Part shown: in pieces, positions 30,476 through 39,473 of the stretch
How the letters are laid out: each line of letters opens with the position of its first letter
Position numbering within the stretch: the stretch's first letter is position 1
Assembly: GCA_900079685.1 (NCBI GenBank)
Contig: LT599020.1
Location: 131,250-195,249 of the forward strand
Length of the DNA stretch: 64,000 bases
Direction of reading: 5' to 3'
From: an uncultured delta proteobacterium
GTDB lineage: Bacteria; Desulfobacterota; Desulfovibrionia; Desulfovibrionales; Desulfovibrionaceae
Position numbers and translations under genes: made by a program
The notes under the pieces: model-generated
The model's database searches: none
Seen by the model: the letters and a program-made list of their open reading frames with translations, nothing else
Told to the model about the DNA's origin: nothing

Positions 30476-31150
30476 TCACGCGGGCGGGGTAACGTCAGAA
30501 CCGTATTGGGCCATGCGCTTTCCGGACTCCATATAGTGGGTGCGGACGGCCGTTTCAATAGCTGCGGGGTCGCGGGTCAACACCGCGTCCAGAACGATTT
30601 TGTGCCGCCGGTGCATTTCCTCGGGCACGAAAACCTTTGACCAGTGCCGGTAGAGAAGGAATTTGGAAAGCCCCTGGCAGCACCGGCGCGAAAGCTCCCG
30701 CAGCAGTTTGTTGTCGCTCCGGGAGAACATGTACTCATGAAACGCGTTGTCCAGTTCGGCGATGGTGTGGATGGCGTCCGGGTCTTTCGCCCTGCGGTCC
30801 ATTTCCGCCACCAGGTTTTCCATGCCCTTGAAGTCGTTGTCGGTAAACAGGTGGATGGTGGAGGCGACGGCCGCTCCTTCCAGGATGCCGCCGGTCATGT
30901 AACTGTCGTATATTTCCCTGGCCGTCAGGCTGGTGATGAACTTGCCCTTTTGCGGCACGGAGACGAGAAGGCCCGTTTCCGCAAGATGCTGCAGCGCCTC
31001 GCGCACGGGCGCGCGGCTGACCTTGAGGCGGGTTGCGATGTCCACCTCGTTGATCTTGTCCCCCGGGTTGTATTCTCCGTTGAGAATACATTTTTTTATG
31101 TACTCCCGGATCTGGTCGCTGTAGGTAAGCTTTTGAATGCCTCTCATCAT
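30476..31150 (-). CDS. GntR-family transcriptional regulator (FadR/FCD subfamily)
   Basis: 224 aa. The N-terminal winged helix is typical: IREYIKKCILNGEYNPGDKI, then EVDIATRLKVSRAPVREAL and a wing (LAETGLLVSVPQKGKFI). The C-terminal all-helical FCD domain carries the metal-binding residue pattern (Asp...His on AELDNAFHEYMF and a later HRRH), so it probably senses an organic acid. It is co-directional with the aminotransferase gene downstream and the methyltransferase gene upstream (26-nt gap). Confidence 0.92.
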   Translation of the reverse strand: MMRGIQKLTYSDQIREYIKKCILNGEYNPGDKINEVDIATRLKVSRAPVREALQHLAETGLLVSVPQKGKFITSLTAREIYDSYMTGGILEGAAVASTIHLFTDNDFKGMENLVAEMDRRAKDPDAIHTIAELDNAFHEYMFSRSDNKLLRELSRRCCQGLSKFLLYRHWSKVFVPEEMHRRHKIVLDAVLTRDPAAIETAVRTHYMESGKRMAQYGSDVTPPA

Positions 31151-31176
31151 TTTTCCCGAGCCGCCCGTTCAGGCGG

Positions 31177-31791
31177 TTATGTCGTGGTTTTTTCCAAACA
31201 CAGCATGGTCCAGCTCACCCCCGGCCTGCGGGCGTGGTCGATTTCCTCGCCATGACACAGGTACCGCAGGCCGCGCGGTTCCGACAGCGCGACGACTTCT
31301 TCATACGGCACGGAAAACATCCGCCTGCCGGAGGGAACGGGCCCGTGCCTGAGCGTCAGGATGAACCGCCCGCCCGGAGCGAGCAGTTCGGCCACGCGCC
31401 GGATGATGCTATCCCTTTCCGCCGCGTCAAAATGCATGAGCACGGCGGCCATCAGGACGAGCCCGTACGGGCCCGCCAACGGGCCTTCGCCAAGGGCCGC
31501 AAGGCCGGGCAGGGTGTCGTCGACCCAGGTCAGGGGAACGTCGCCGTGCAGGGTTTTGCCCGCTTCGCGCAGTTCCCGGGTGGGTTCCACCGCCACAACG
31601 GCGTGCCCCCGCCGGGCAAGGGCAGCGGCATGGCGTCCCGTGCCCGCGCCTATATCCAGAGCGCGGCACGGCGTCTGGGGAAAAGCGTGCAGAAAATTCG
31701 CGAAGATTACGTCAAAAGGGAACTCTTCGTAATCCTTGACGAGTTTTGCCGATTCTTCCGCGTACCCCGCCAGGGAAGGATGCGTGACCAT
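31177..31791 (-). CDS. Class I SAM-dependent methyltransferase
   Basis: 204 aa from the ATG at 31791 (GGAGAGACACAT precedes it). Motif I is ALDIGAGTGRHAAALARRGH, the acidic loop ending strand 2 is VVAVEPT, and VLMHFDAAERDSIIRRVAELLAPGGRFILTLRHG is the family's post-motif region. The acceptor is unknown; small-molecule or tellurite/ubiquinone-type relatives are closest in pattern. The upstream 233 in-frame codons of the long open frame are antisense to a glycosyltransferase gene and are not part of it. Divergent from that gene, with a shared 204-nt intergenic region. Confidence 0.85.
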   Translation of the reverse strand: MVTHPSLAGYAEESAKLVKDYEEFPFDVIFANFLHAFPQTPCRALDIGAGTGRHAAALARRGHAVVAVEPTRELREAGKTLHGDVPLTWVDDTLPGLAALGEGPLAGPYGLVLMAAVLMHFDAAERDSIIRRVAELLAPGGRFILTLRHGPVPSGRRMFSVPYEEVVALSEPRGLRYLCHGEEIDHARRPGVSWTMLCLEKTTT

Positions 31792-31995
31792 ATGTGTCTC
31801 TCCGGGAAAGGGTAATTCTGGAAGACAATACATGTCCTTGCGCCGGGGCACAAGTTTTTGTGTATCAGGGAGCGTTTCAAACGGGTGTGATGCGTGTTGC
31901 CTGTCTCCGGGCAGATGATACAGCGTGGATACATGATGTTGCCACGTGGATGCAATTGCGGCATTATGCGCCGAACGTCCGCAAACGAGGCTTTT

Positions 31996-33129
31996 GTGAA
32001 CACTCCCGATCCCCATGCCCCCCTGCGCGTAGTGCAGGTCGTGAACGTGCGGTGGTTTAACGCCACCGCCTGGTACGGCCTGTTTCTTTCCACGCTGTTG
32101 CGCGATGCCGGTCACGAGGTGCGCGTCCTCGGCCTCGCCGGGACGGAATGCTTCGACCGGGCGCGGGACATGGGGCTTGATCCCGAGCCGCTGGATTTGA
32201 ACAGCGCTTTCGCGGCGGGCGCGGCATACCTGCGGTTGCGGCGCCTGGTGCGGGAATTCAGACCGCATATCGTCAACTGCCACCGGGGCGAATCCTTTCT
32301 CCTCTGGGGGCTGCTCAAAAAATCCGGCGGTTTCCGCCTTGTGCGCACACGCGGCGACCAGCGGCCGCCCAAGGGCAATTTTCCGAACATCCTGCTCCAC
32401 GCGAAGGCGGCGGACGCGGTTATCGCCACCAGTTCCGGCATTGCCGCCGGTTTGCGGGAGATTCTGCGCGTTCCGGAAAGCCGGGTGCACACGATTCTGG
32501 GCGGCGTGGATACCCGCCGCTTTTACCCGGATGCCCCGGGCCGCGCCGCCGTGCGCGAGGCTCTCGGCCTCTTGCCGGACCAGATCGCGATCGGGCTGGT
32601 GGGGCGGTTTGACGCGGTCAAGGGGCAGAAGGAATTGCTTTTCGCATACTCCCGGCTGCGGGCGATGCTGGGGGATGAGGCCCGGCGGCTGCGGCTGGTG
32701 CTGGCGGGTTTTCCCACCTCTTCCACGAGCGAGGAGGCCGTGCGCGGCTGGGCCGACGCGGCGGGCGTGGCGGAGAGCGTCATGTTCCCCGGCCGGTGCG
32801 GCGACGTGCGCGCGCTCATGAACGCGCTCGACCTGGGGGTTGTGGCGTCCCTCGGTTCCGAGACCATCGCCCGCGTCGCCCTGGAGATAATGGCCTGCGG
32901 GGTGCCGCTCGTGGGCACGCGGGTAGGGGTGATGCCGGACCTGTTGCGGGATGACGCCCTCGTGCCGCCCGGCGACGCGGAGGCCACGGCCCGGGCGCTT
33001 TGCCGGTTCGTGACCGAGCCCGCTTTTGGGGAAGGCTTACGCGCGGCGCAGCATGAGCGCATGCGCGACTTGGGGGAAAAGGACTTTCTGGAAAAAACCC
33101 TCGCCGTGTACCGGGGCGTGCTGGCGTAA
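31996..33129 (+). CDS. Glycosyltransferase family 4 (GT-B fold)
   Basis: 377 aa. The GTG at 31996 follows ACGAGGCTTTT and is preferred to the ATG at 31894, which would lie in the divergent promoter region. The N-terminal Rossmann half starts LRVVQVVNVRWFNATAWYG. The C-terminal half holds IGLVGRFDAVKGQKELL and the donor-sugar motif region SETIARVALEIMACGVPLVGT. It probably adds a sugar to a lipopolysaccharide core or other surface glycan (cytosolic face). It converges on the acyl-CoA ligase gene, with 29 nt between their stops. Confidence 0.88.
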   Translation: MNTPDPHAPLRVVQVVNVRWFNATAWYGLFLSTLLRDAGHEVRVLGLAGTECFDRARDMGLDPEPLDLNSAFAAGAAYLRLRRLVREFRPHIVNCHRGESFLLWGLLKKSGGFRLVRTRGDQRPPKGNFPNILLHAKAADAVIATSSGIAAGLREILRVPESRVHTILGGVDTRRFYPDAPGRAAVREALGLLPDQIAIGLVGRFDAVKGQKELLFAYSRLRAMLGDEARRLRLVLAGFPTSSTSEEAVRGWADAAGVAESVMFPGRCGDVRALMNALDLGVVASLGSETIARVALEIMACGVPLVGTRVGVMPDLLRDDALVPPGDAEATARALCRFVTEPAFGEGLRAAQHERMRDLGEKDFLEKTLAVYRGVLA

Positions 33130-33158
33130 CCAGCGCACGGGGCGCTTCCCCGGCGGCC

Positions 33159-34850
33159 CTAAATCCCTAAATACAGATACCGTTTTATCTTCTGGGTCGG
33201 CGTTTTTTCAAACGGCTCCGGCTGCAGGACCGTCTTGTGGATGCGGATGAAGCTGGAAACCTTGGCGTTGGTGTCGTTCTTGATTTTTTCCAGGAGTTCC
33301 AACCCCTTTTTTCGGCGTTCCTCATCGGAAAGGCCCGCATGGAGTATATCCAGCTGCTCGGAATCCAGGTGGATGCGGGCCACGAGCTTGCCTTCGTTCT
33401 GGATGACGAGCGATTCGGCCACGTATTCCATCTGGTTGATGATGGCTTCCACTTCCTCGGGATAGATGTTTTCGCCGCTGGGGCCGAGGATCAGGTTCTT
33501 GCGCCGCCCCTTGATGAAGACGTACCCGTCCTCATCAAGGCGGGCCAGGTCGCCAGTGCGCAGCCAGCCGTCTTCCGTGAACACCTCCGCCGTGTCCTGC
33601 GGCGACTTGTAATATTCCCGCATGACGTTGGGGCCGCGAACGAGCAGTTCTCCCTCGCCGTTCTCGTCCGGGGCGTCTATGCGCATGCTCACGCCGTCGA
33701 TGGAGAAGCCGGAGGACATAAAGCGCGTGGTGTCCACCTCCGCTCCCGAGCAGAGGGGTGCGCATTCGGTAAGACCGTATCCCACGACATAGGGGAATTT
33801 GCCCTCGCGCAGAAAGCGCTCGACCACCGGGGCCAGCGGCGCGCCGCCGATTGCCATGATGCGGAGCTCGCCGCCGAAGAGGGCGTAGAGCCGTTTCCCC
33901 GCCATGCGGTGCAGGATTTTGCGGATAGCCGGGAATCTATAGAGCGTATGGCGGAGTTTGCTGGACGTCAGCTTCGGCAATATGGAGTTGCGGAAAATTT
34001 TTTCGATAATCAGGGGAACGGTCAGAATCGCCGTGGGCCGGACCTTTTCAAGCGCGGGCAGCAGCGCCCTGGCCGTCGGCGGCCTGTCCAGGTAATGGAT
34101 GTGCGAGCCGTTCAGGACGGGCAGCACCAGCCCCAGCGTGCATTCGTAGGTATGGGGCAGCGGCAGCAGGGAGAGCAGCCTGTCGTTGGGGCCGAGGGTG
34201 AAAAAGTCGCGCACGTGCACGGCGTCGTAGACGATATTTTTGTGCGTGAGCACAACGCCTTTGGAATATCCCATGGTCCCGGAGGTGTAGATGATGACGG
34301 CCACGTCGTCCTCGCCCGGTTCACGGGGGGCCATCTGGGCCAGGCGCAGGGTCTGCCCTTTAAATTTGCGGTATTCCCTGAGGCTTGCCGTCTTGAGTTC
34401 CCGCAGCCTGTCGCGGGTGATGCCCTGTTCCATCACCTGAAACGTTTCCAGGTTGATGAAAATCGGGGCGGGGTCAAAGACGGCGTCCTCGATTTTGGGA
34501 AACATTTTCTCCGTGACGAAAACGGCTTTGGCGTCCGAGTGGCGGATAATGTACCGGATGGCTTCGGGGTGAAAGTCCGTGAGGATGGGCACCGCGACGG
34601 CGCCCATGGAGGTTATCGCGAAATACGCTATTCCCCAGTGCGGGCAGTTTTCCGCGAGGATAACCACGGAGTCGCCGAAGCCGATCCCCTGTTCGGCCAG
34701 CAGGAGGACGATGGCTTCCGCCGACTCCCTGAATTCCTGGTAGGTCAGAGGCTCGCCGTCGACCCAGGAAAGGGCGGGGGCGTCGGGATATGTTTTGGCC
34801 GTGAGTTCCAGAACATGGCGGAGCGTCATGGCGGGTAAGTCATAAGACAT
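33159..34850 (-). CDS. Long-chain acyl-CoA ligase family (AMP-binding) enzyme
   Basis: 563 aa from the ATG at 34850, which follows GGGAGACAGCCTG; the 23 extra codons upstream are not supported. It adenylates a carboxylic acid and transfers it to CoA or another thiol. Motifs: IIYTSGTMGYSKGVVLTH (P-loop), YGLTECAPL, GWLRTGDLARLDEDGYVFIKGR and the C-terminal catalytic Lys in PTQKIKRYL. No transmembrane helix. The pattern suits FadD-like long-chain acid activation; the exact acid is unknown. It is co-directional with, and 104 nt downstream of, the complex-I-like operon. Confidence 0.9.
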   Translation of the reverse strand: MSYDLPAMTLRHVLELTAKTYPDAPALSWVDGEPLTYQEFRESAEAIVLLLAEQGIGFGDSVVILAENCPHWGIAYFAITSMGAVAVPILTDFHPEAIRYIIRHSDAKAVFVTEKMFPKIEDAVFDPAPIFINLETFQVMEQGITRDRLRELKTASLREYRKFKGQTLRLAQMAPREPGEDDVAVIIYTSGTMGYSKGVVLTHKNIVYDAVHVRDFFTLGPNDRLLSLLPLPHTYECTLGLVLPVLNGSHIHYLDRPPTARALLPALEKVRPTAILTVPLIIEKIFRNSILPKLTSSKLRHTLYRFPAIRKILHRMAGKRLYALFGGELRIMAIGGAPLAPVVERFLREGKFPYVVGYGLTECAPLCSGAEVDTTRFMSSGFSIDGVSMRIDAPDENGEGELLVRGPNVMREYYKSPQDTAEVFTEDGWLRTGDLARLDEDGYVFIKGRRKNLILGPSGENIYPEEVEAIINQMEYVAESLVIQNEGKLVARIHLDSEQLDILHAGLSDEERRKKGLELLEKIKNDTNAKVSSFIRIHKTVLQPEPFEKTPTQKIKRYLYLGI

Positions 34851-34954
34851 CAGGCTGTCTCCCGGGAAGGAAAAAAGTAATGCCGCAGTGTAAAGAAAGC
34901 CCGCTTTCCGCGCAAGCAAAACCCGTGCGCGGCGCGGCCCGGCGGTTCAGTATC

Positions 34955-35731
34955 CTATTTTTTGTCCCTGCCCAAAAAGCGGAGCAGGCCGCCGAGAATG
35001 GTGTACGGGCTCGGCGGGCAGCCGGGGATGAAAAGGTCGACGTCCAGGTGCGGGGGAACGCCCGCGCCCTCCTGGTCCATGTCCCTGAAGAGCCCGCCGG
35101 AAATGGCGCAGGCCCCGACCGCGATGACAACCTTGGGGCCGGGCATGACGTCGTAACATTTATGCAAGGCCAGCTGCATGTTGCGGGGCACTGGGCCGGT
35201 GACGAGCACCGCGTCGGCGTGGCGGGGCGAGGCCACGAAATCAATGCCGAACCGGGCGAGGTCGAACACGACGGTCGTCAGCACGTTGCAATCCGCTTCG
35301 CAGGCGTTGCAGCCCGCAGCGGAAACTTCCCGGATCCGGAACGAGCGTTTGAAGAGTTTGCGGATGCTGTCCGGCGTCACGGGTTCATGATCCTCGCCGT
35401 TTTTTTCCCCGGGCCGCACGAGCAACTCTTCGCGGGAAAGACCGGCCAGCCTGTGCCCGCCGTCAAACGTTATGAATCCCGGAGCCGCCTTTGCGCAGGC
35501 GCCGCAAAAAATGCACTGTCCCATGTCCAGGCAGGGGCCATCCGCATCCCGGAAAAAGGCTCCGGTGGGGCAGGCGTTGGCCGCCGCCGCCGCGAGGCCC
35601 TCCATGGCACCGGCGGGGACCTCGTGCAGCACGGGCCGCCCCCGGAAGCGGGCGGACAGGACCGGCTCCTTTGCCGGGTACGGCACGGTGCGGTATTTCT
35701 GGTGCAGGCGTTCTGTCAGGATTTTAAACAT
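34955..35731 (-). CDS. Ehr-type complex small subunit (HyfI/NuoB-like) fused to a half-ferredoxin domain
   Basis: 258 aa from the ATG at 35731 (GAGGCCGCC precedes it). The C-terminal half is the NuoB/HycG subunit with all four ligands of the proximal 4Fe-4S cluster: Cys141 and Cys144 (GCNAC), Cys208 (GACAISGG) and Cys238 (PGCPPSP). The N-terminal half (residues about 45-85) is a ferredoxin module with Cys54 (ACPTGAF) and Cys73-X2-Cys76-X2-Cys79 (CIFCGAC), enough for one 4Fe-4S cluster. In hyf and hyc operons these are separate genes (H/F and I/G); here they form one protein. It should pass electrons between a soluble carrier and the membrane arm. Confidence 0.88.
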   Translation of the reverse strand: MFKILTERLHQKYRTVPYPAKEPVLSARFRGRPVLHEVPAGAMEGLAAAAANACPTGAFFRDADGPCLDMGQCIFCGACAKAAPGFITFDGGHRLAGLSREELLVRPGEKNGEDHEPVTPDSIRKLFKRSFRIREVSAAGCNACEADCNVLTTVVFDLARFGIDFVASPRHADAVLVTGPVPRNMQLALHKCYDVMPGPKVVIAVGACAISGGLFRDMDQEGAGVPPHLDVDLFIPGCPPSPYTILGGLLRFLGRDKK

Positions 35732-35738
35732 GGCGGCC

Positions 35739-37283
35739 TCACAAATCATGCCCGCAATACGACAGGTTGAAACTTTTGTTGCAGAGGGGGAAGTCCGATA
35801 TCTGCTGGTCGCGCAGGGCGAGCGCCAGCCCTATCCAGTTGTGGAAGGAAGGGTCCACGACGTTGTAGTGGAAAAACCGGCCGTCCTCGTCCGTCAGCGC
35901 GGCATGGCAGATTTCCCCGCGCCAGCCTTCAACCAGGGCCACGCCGCACGAAAGGGGGGCGAGCATGGTCTCGTGGGCCGGTTCCGTGGGGCTGAACGGG
36001 GCCGCCATGGTTTCTCCCGAGGGCAGATGTTCCAGCAGCCGGGCGGCGAACGCGGCGGATTCCGTGACCTCGCGCATGCGGACCAGCGCCCGGGCCTGCA
36101 CGTCGCCGGATTCTTCCGCGCACAGGCGCAAATCGTGACCGCGCATATGGGGCAGGGGGTGGGTGACCCTGGCGTCGAGCCGGATGTTTGACGCGCGCGC
36201 CGCCACGCCGACCATGCCCATTGCGGCGGCGGTTTTTTCCGGCACGGTGCCGGTGCCCATCATTCTGGCCGTGACCGAGGTGGCGTTGAACATCAGGTCG
36301 GCGGCGCCCTTGACGTCGCGGTACGCCGCGCGGATGCGTTTCACGAGGTCTTCCACGATGGCGGGTTCGGCGTTGAAGGCCGATCCGCCGGGTCGCACCA
36401 GCCCTCTGCCGAACCGGTTGCCGCAGAGCGTGGCGGTCATGTTCAGAAAATCGCCCCGGATTCTGCCGCAATAGGAGGCCGTGGGGAGAAAGCCCACGTC
36501 GCCCGCCAGTGCGCCGAGGTCCCCGGTGTGGTTGGCGAGCCGTTCCAACTCAAGGGCGATGGCCCGCAGCATCTGCCCGCGCGGGGCCACGGCGCAGTCG
36601 GCGAGAGCCTCTATCACGCCGCAGGCCGCCCAGGTATGGCCGATGCTGGTATCCCCGGCAATGACTTCCATCAGCGGGAGGGTGTTTTTCGTAAGGCCGT
36701 TCACCAGGGCTTTTTCAATGCCCCGGTGGTGGTACCCCAGGGAGATTTCCAGGTGCATCACCACTTCGCCGTAGCATTGGAAGCGGAAATGCCCGCATTC
36801 GATGATGCCGGCATGGATGGGGCCGACGGCTACTTCATGCACTTCCTCGCCGCTGACGGTGAAAAACGGCGCATCCCCGGCGCGCGGCCCTTCGGCATGG
36901 GGGAACCGCACGGGCTTCAGCCAGGGGTGGCCTTGGGGCACGATGCCGTATTTTTCGTGCAGTTCGCGCTCAAAAAGGTGCAGGGCGGGCAAAAGGGGCG
37001 TCAGGGAGGGGTAGGCGTGGGCGACCGCGCCGGAACTGATGCTCAACGTCGATTCGCTGTCCCGCGCGAGGATGGCGACGATTCTGGTCCGGCCCTTTGC
37101 CTCGGCTTCCGGGAGCCTCACGGGCGCTGGCAGGCCGGTTTCCGGCACGCCGAAAAAGGCGCAGACGCGCGCGCCGGACGCGCATTCCGCCAGAATCCAG
37201 TCGCAGAACTCCTGCCAGCCGAGATACGGGATGGCTTGCAGGGGAACCGCCTGGCCGTTCTGTATGGTGCAGTGCTTGGTCAT
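35739..37283 (-). CDS. Ehr-type complex large subunit (NuoCD/HyfG-like) lacking NiFe ligands
   Basis: 514 aa from the ATG at 37283. The N-terminal 30-kDa (NuoC-like) and C-terminal 49-kDa (NuoD-like) domains are joined, as in HycE/HyfG: LHLFERELHEKYGI, LGYHHRGIEKAL and GDVGFLPTASYCGRIRGDF are recognisable. NiFe enzymes hold the metals with two CXXC pairs; here the first site reads VIAGDTSIGH (residues 208-217) and the second DPSFHNW (477-483), so all four cysteines are missing and no CXXC occurs anywhere. It therefore cannot be a hydrogenase and fits the energy-converting-hydrogenase-related (Ehr) group, whose reaction is unknown. Confidence 0.9.
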   Translation of the reverse strand: MTKHCTIQNGQAVPLQAIPYLGWQEFCDWILAECASGARVCAFFGVPETGLPAPVRLPEAEAKGRTRIVAILARDSESTLSISSGAVAHAYPSLTPLLPALHLFERELHEKYGIVPQGHPWLKPVRFPHAEGPRAGDAPFFTVSGEEVHEVAVGPIHAGIIECGHFRFQCYGEVVMHLEISLGYHHRGIEKALVNGLTKNTLPLMEVIAGDTSIGHTWAACGVIEALADCAVAPRGQMLRAIALELERLANHTGDLGALAGDVGFLPTASYCGRIRGDFLNMTATLCGNRFGRGLVRPGGSAFNAEPAIVEDLVKRIRAAYRDVKGAADLMFNATSVTARMMGTGTVPEKTAAAMGMVGVAARASNIRLDARVTHPLPHMRGHDLRLCAEESGDVQARALVRMREVTESAAFAARLLEHLPSGETMAAPFSPTEPAHETMLAPLSCGVALVEGWRGEICHAALTDEDGRFFHYNVVDPSFHNWIGLALALRDQQISDFPLCNKSFNLSYCGHDL

Positions 37284-37296
37284 TTCCCTGCCCTCG

Positions 37297-38799
37297 CTAT
37301 AGCGGCAAAACGCCGCCCACAAGGGACGCCGCGTTCGCGATAAGGGTGTCGACCCACGCCGGCCGGTAAAGCCCGAGGAAGAGGCTGGCGGTCAGAAGGA
37401 AGGCCGGGGGCAGGAGCGTGGGGAACGATTCGCGCACCATGCCGGGGTGCGGGCCGTCCGTGGCCGTCGCCATGTCGCGCGGCGGCTGCCCCTGGATCAT
37501 GTGCAGACAGGCGGTGGCCATGCCCACGAAAATGATGCCGAGGAAGAGAAGATACAGCAGCGCGACGGCGATATATCCTTCCTGCATGAGGCCGCGCAGC
37601 ACCGTGAATTCGCTGGTGAACACGCCGAAGGGCGGCGTGCCCACGATGGCGAGAAAGGCTGCCGTCCATAAGACGCCGGTGCCGGGCATGACCTTGATGA
37701 GGCCGGAGACGTCGTGGCAGGATTTCGTGTGATAAGCGGCCAGAATGTTGCCGGAAAGCAGGAACAGCGTGGCCTTGGTCAGGGAGTGGAACATGGTGTG
37801 CAGCATCCCGCCGCCGGCGGCCATGCCGCCGATGCCGCAGCCGAGAAGGATGATGCCCATGTGCTCCACGCTGGAGTAGGCGAGCATGCGTTTGAAGTCG
37901 CCCTGGTTCACGATGAACATGGCGGCGAGGCCCATGGAGAGCAGGCCGAACACAATGAAAATGTCGCGCGAAAAATCCGCGAACCCGGCGGCAATGGCCA
38001 GTTGCTGCACGCGGAATATGCCGAGAAAGGCCCCGTTGAGGAGCGCTCCCGACAGCAGGCAGGAAACCAGGGCCGGGGCTTCGCTGTGGGCGTCCGGCAG
38101 CCAGGTGTGCATGGGCGCGATGCCCATCTTGGTGCCGTAGCCGATGAAGATGAAGATGAACGCCGCCTTGAACCAGGGGGCGCTGATGCCCTGGGAGGTC
38201 TGCAGCATGGCCGTCATGGTCATGTCCACCAGGGGTTTGCCTTCCTGCTGCCAGGCCACGTCCAGGAGGAAGTTGCCCAGCAGCGCCAGCGCGATGCCCA
38301 CGGAACAGATAATCAGGTATTTCCAGGTCGCTTCCAGCGACCGTTTGTGGCGGTGAAAATAGATGAGCGGCGCGGTGGCGAGGGTCGTGGCTTCAATGCC
38401 CACCCAGAGGACCCCCAGATGATGGGATATGGCCACAAGGCTGGTGGATGCGAGGAAAAGCAGCAAACAGGCGGTAAACACGGCTTCCGGCGCGTTGGTG
38501 AATTGCAGGTGCCGCCGGTATTCCATGTGCGGGTGCTCGCCCTCGCGTTCAAAATAGCCCACGGCATACACCGACGCGGCAAGGAACAACAGGGACGTCA
38601 GGCCGAGGATGAGGCGCCCGGCCGCGTCGAGCGCGAGGATGTCCCGGAACGGCTCCGGCGCCGTTATCCAGCACAGGGCGGAAAGGATGCAGTGGATGAG
38701 CGCCGTGCCGACCAGCAGGCAGCGTCTGGGCCAGTCGTCCGTGATGAAGAACGATATGCAGCCCGCCGCGAGGGGGAGAAGAAAAAGCGCGAAAAGCAT
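37297..38799 (-). CDS. Ehr-type complex antiporter-like subunit (HyfF/NuoL-MrpD family)
   Basis: 500 aa, 13-14 hydrophobic helices. The charged residues used for proton transfer in this family are present: Glu in VLWVGIEATTL, Lys in GYGTKMGIAPMHTWLPDAH, Lys in HSLTKATLFLLSGN and Glu in PPFGVFTSEFTVL. It should form one of the two proton (or sodium) channels of the membrane arm. The stop lies 13 nt before the large-subunit start, and the gene starts 1 nt after the HyfE-like stop, so translation is coupled. Confidence 0.93.
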   Translation of the reverse strand: MLFALFLLPLAAGCISFFITDDWPRRCLLVGTALIHCILSALCWITAPEPFRDILALDAAGRLILGLTSLLFLAASVYAVGYFEREGEHPHMEYRRHLQFTNAPEAVFTACLLLFLASTSLVAISHHLGVLWVGIEATTLATAPLIYFHRHKRSLEATWKYLIICSVGIALALLGNFLLDVAWQQEGKPLVDMTMTAMLQTSQGISAPWFKAAFIFIFIGYGTKMGIAPMHTWLPDAHSEAPALVSCLLSGALLNGAFLGIFRVQQLAIAAGFADFSRDIFIVFGLLSMGLAAMFIVNQGDFKRMLAYSSVEHMGIILLGCGIGGMAAGGGMLHTMFHSLTKATLFLLSGNILAAYHTKSCHDVSGLIKVMPGTGVLWTAAFLAIVGTPPFGVFTSEFTVLRGLMQEGYIAVALLYLLFLGIIFVGMATACLHMIQGQPPRDMATATDGPHPGMVRESFPTLLPPAFLLTASLFLGLYRPAWVDTLIANAASLVGGVLPL

Positions 38800-38800
38800 G

Positions 38801-39466
38801 TCAGTCCCTCAAGGATGCGATACGGTCCACATCGACGCTGTGAAAGGCTTCGTTCAGATGCCGGACGGCGATAATCATGACAAAGATGCCGACGAACACG
38901 TCGAGCAGGACGGAAAGTTCCAGCCAGGCGGCGTCCTGGCGGGCGAGCGGCACGCCCAGGAGATAGATGCCGTTTTCCAGGACCAGGTAGCCCATGACCT
39001 GGGTGAGGATCTTCCGCCGGGTGACGATAACGAGGAGCCCGGCCAGAACCGTTGTGACGGCGGGCGCGAAAAAGGCCAGGAACAGCGGGTTCGCGGGAAC
39101 AGGCAGCCGCACCGCCAGCCAGAGGGAAAAGGCGCAGCCCAGCGACCCGGCCAGCACGCTGCGGTTATACCCGATATAGGGCGTCAGGGGCGGCGACTGC
39201 GGCAGGGTTGCGTGGCACCGCCGCAGCACATGGGGCAGGACAACGGCCTTTATCATCAGGAAAATGGCCGTCAGGGCCAGCAGGTGCCAGTCGAGCGGGG
39301 CGATATCCCCCAGCAGCGGCAAAAGGCCGAGAATAAGGCCTTGCAGGGCCAGCAGGCGGATGCACTGGATCTGCCGCTCGGTCGCCAGAAGGCCGAGGTC
39401 GATAATCAGAATGATGCCTAACGCTGCCTGGAGCGTGCGGGGGATATCCATTTCCAATAACGGCAT
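38801..39466 (-). CDS. Ehr-type complex subunit HyfE-like (NuoK-related)
   Basis: 221 aa, about seven hydrophobic helices. The HyfE-type core is visible: LTAIFLMIKAVVLPHVLRR, LVIVTRRKILTQVMGYLVLENGIYLLG, with a membrane-embedded Glu in LENGIYL that corresponds to the NuoK proton-path Glu. The ATG at 39466 is chosen over GTG at 39472 because GAGGTGCGT precedes it. It sits between the HyfC-like and HyfF-like genes with 1-7 nt spacing, matching hyf gene order. Confidence 0.88.
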   Translation of the reverse strand: MPLLEMDIPRTLQAALGIILIIDLGLLATERQIQCIRLLALQGLILGLLPLLGDIAPLDWHLLALTAIFLMIKAVVLPHVLRRCHATLPQSPPLTPYIGYNRSVLAGSLGCAFSLWLAVRLPVPANPLFLAFFAPAVTTVLAGLLVIVTRRKILTQVMGYLVLENGIYLLGVPLARQDAAWLELSVLLDVFVGIFVMIIAVRHLNEAFHSVDVDRIASLRD

Positions 39467-39473
39467 ACGCACC

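Noticed and set aside
31792..32490. N-terminal extension of the methyltransferase to 437 codons
   Set aside because: It is antisense to the glycosyltransferase gene, and the internal ATG at 31791 has a good ribosome binding site and gives a normal-length enzyme.
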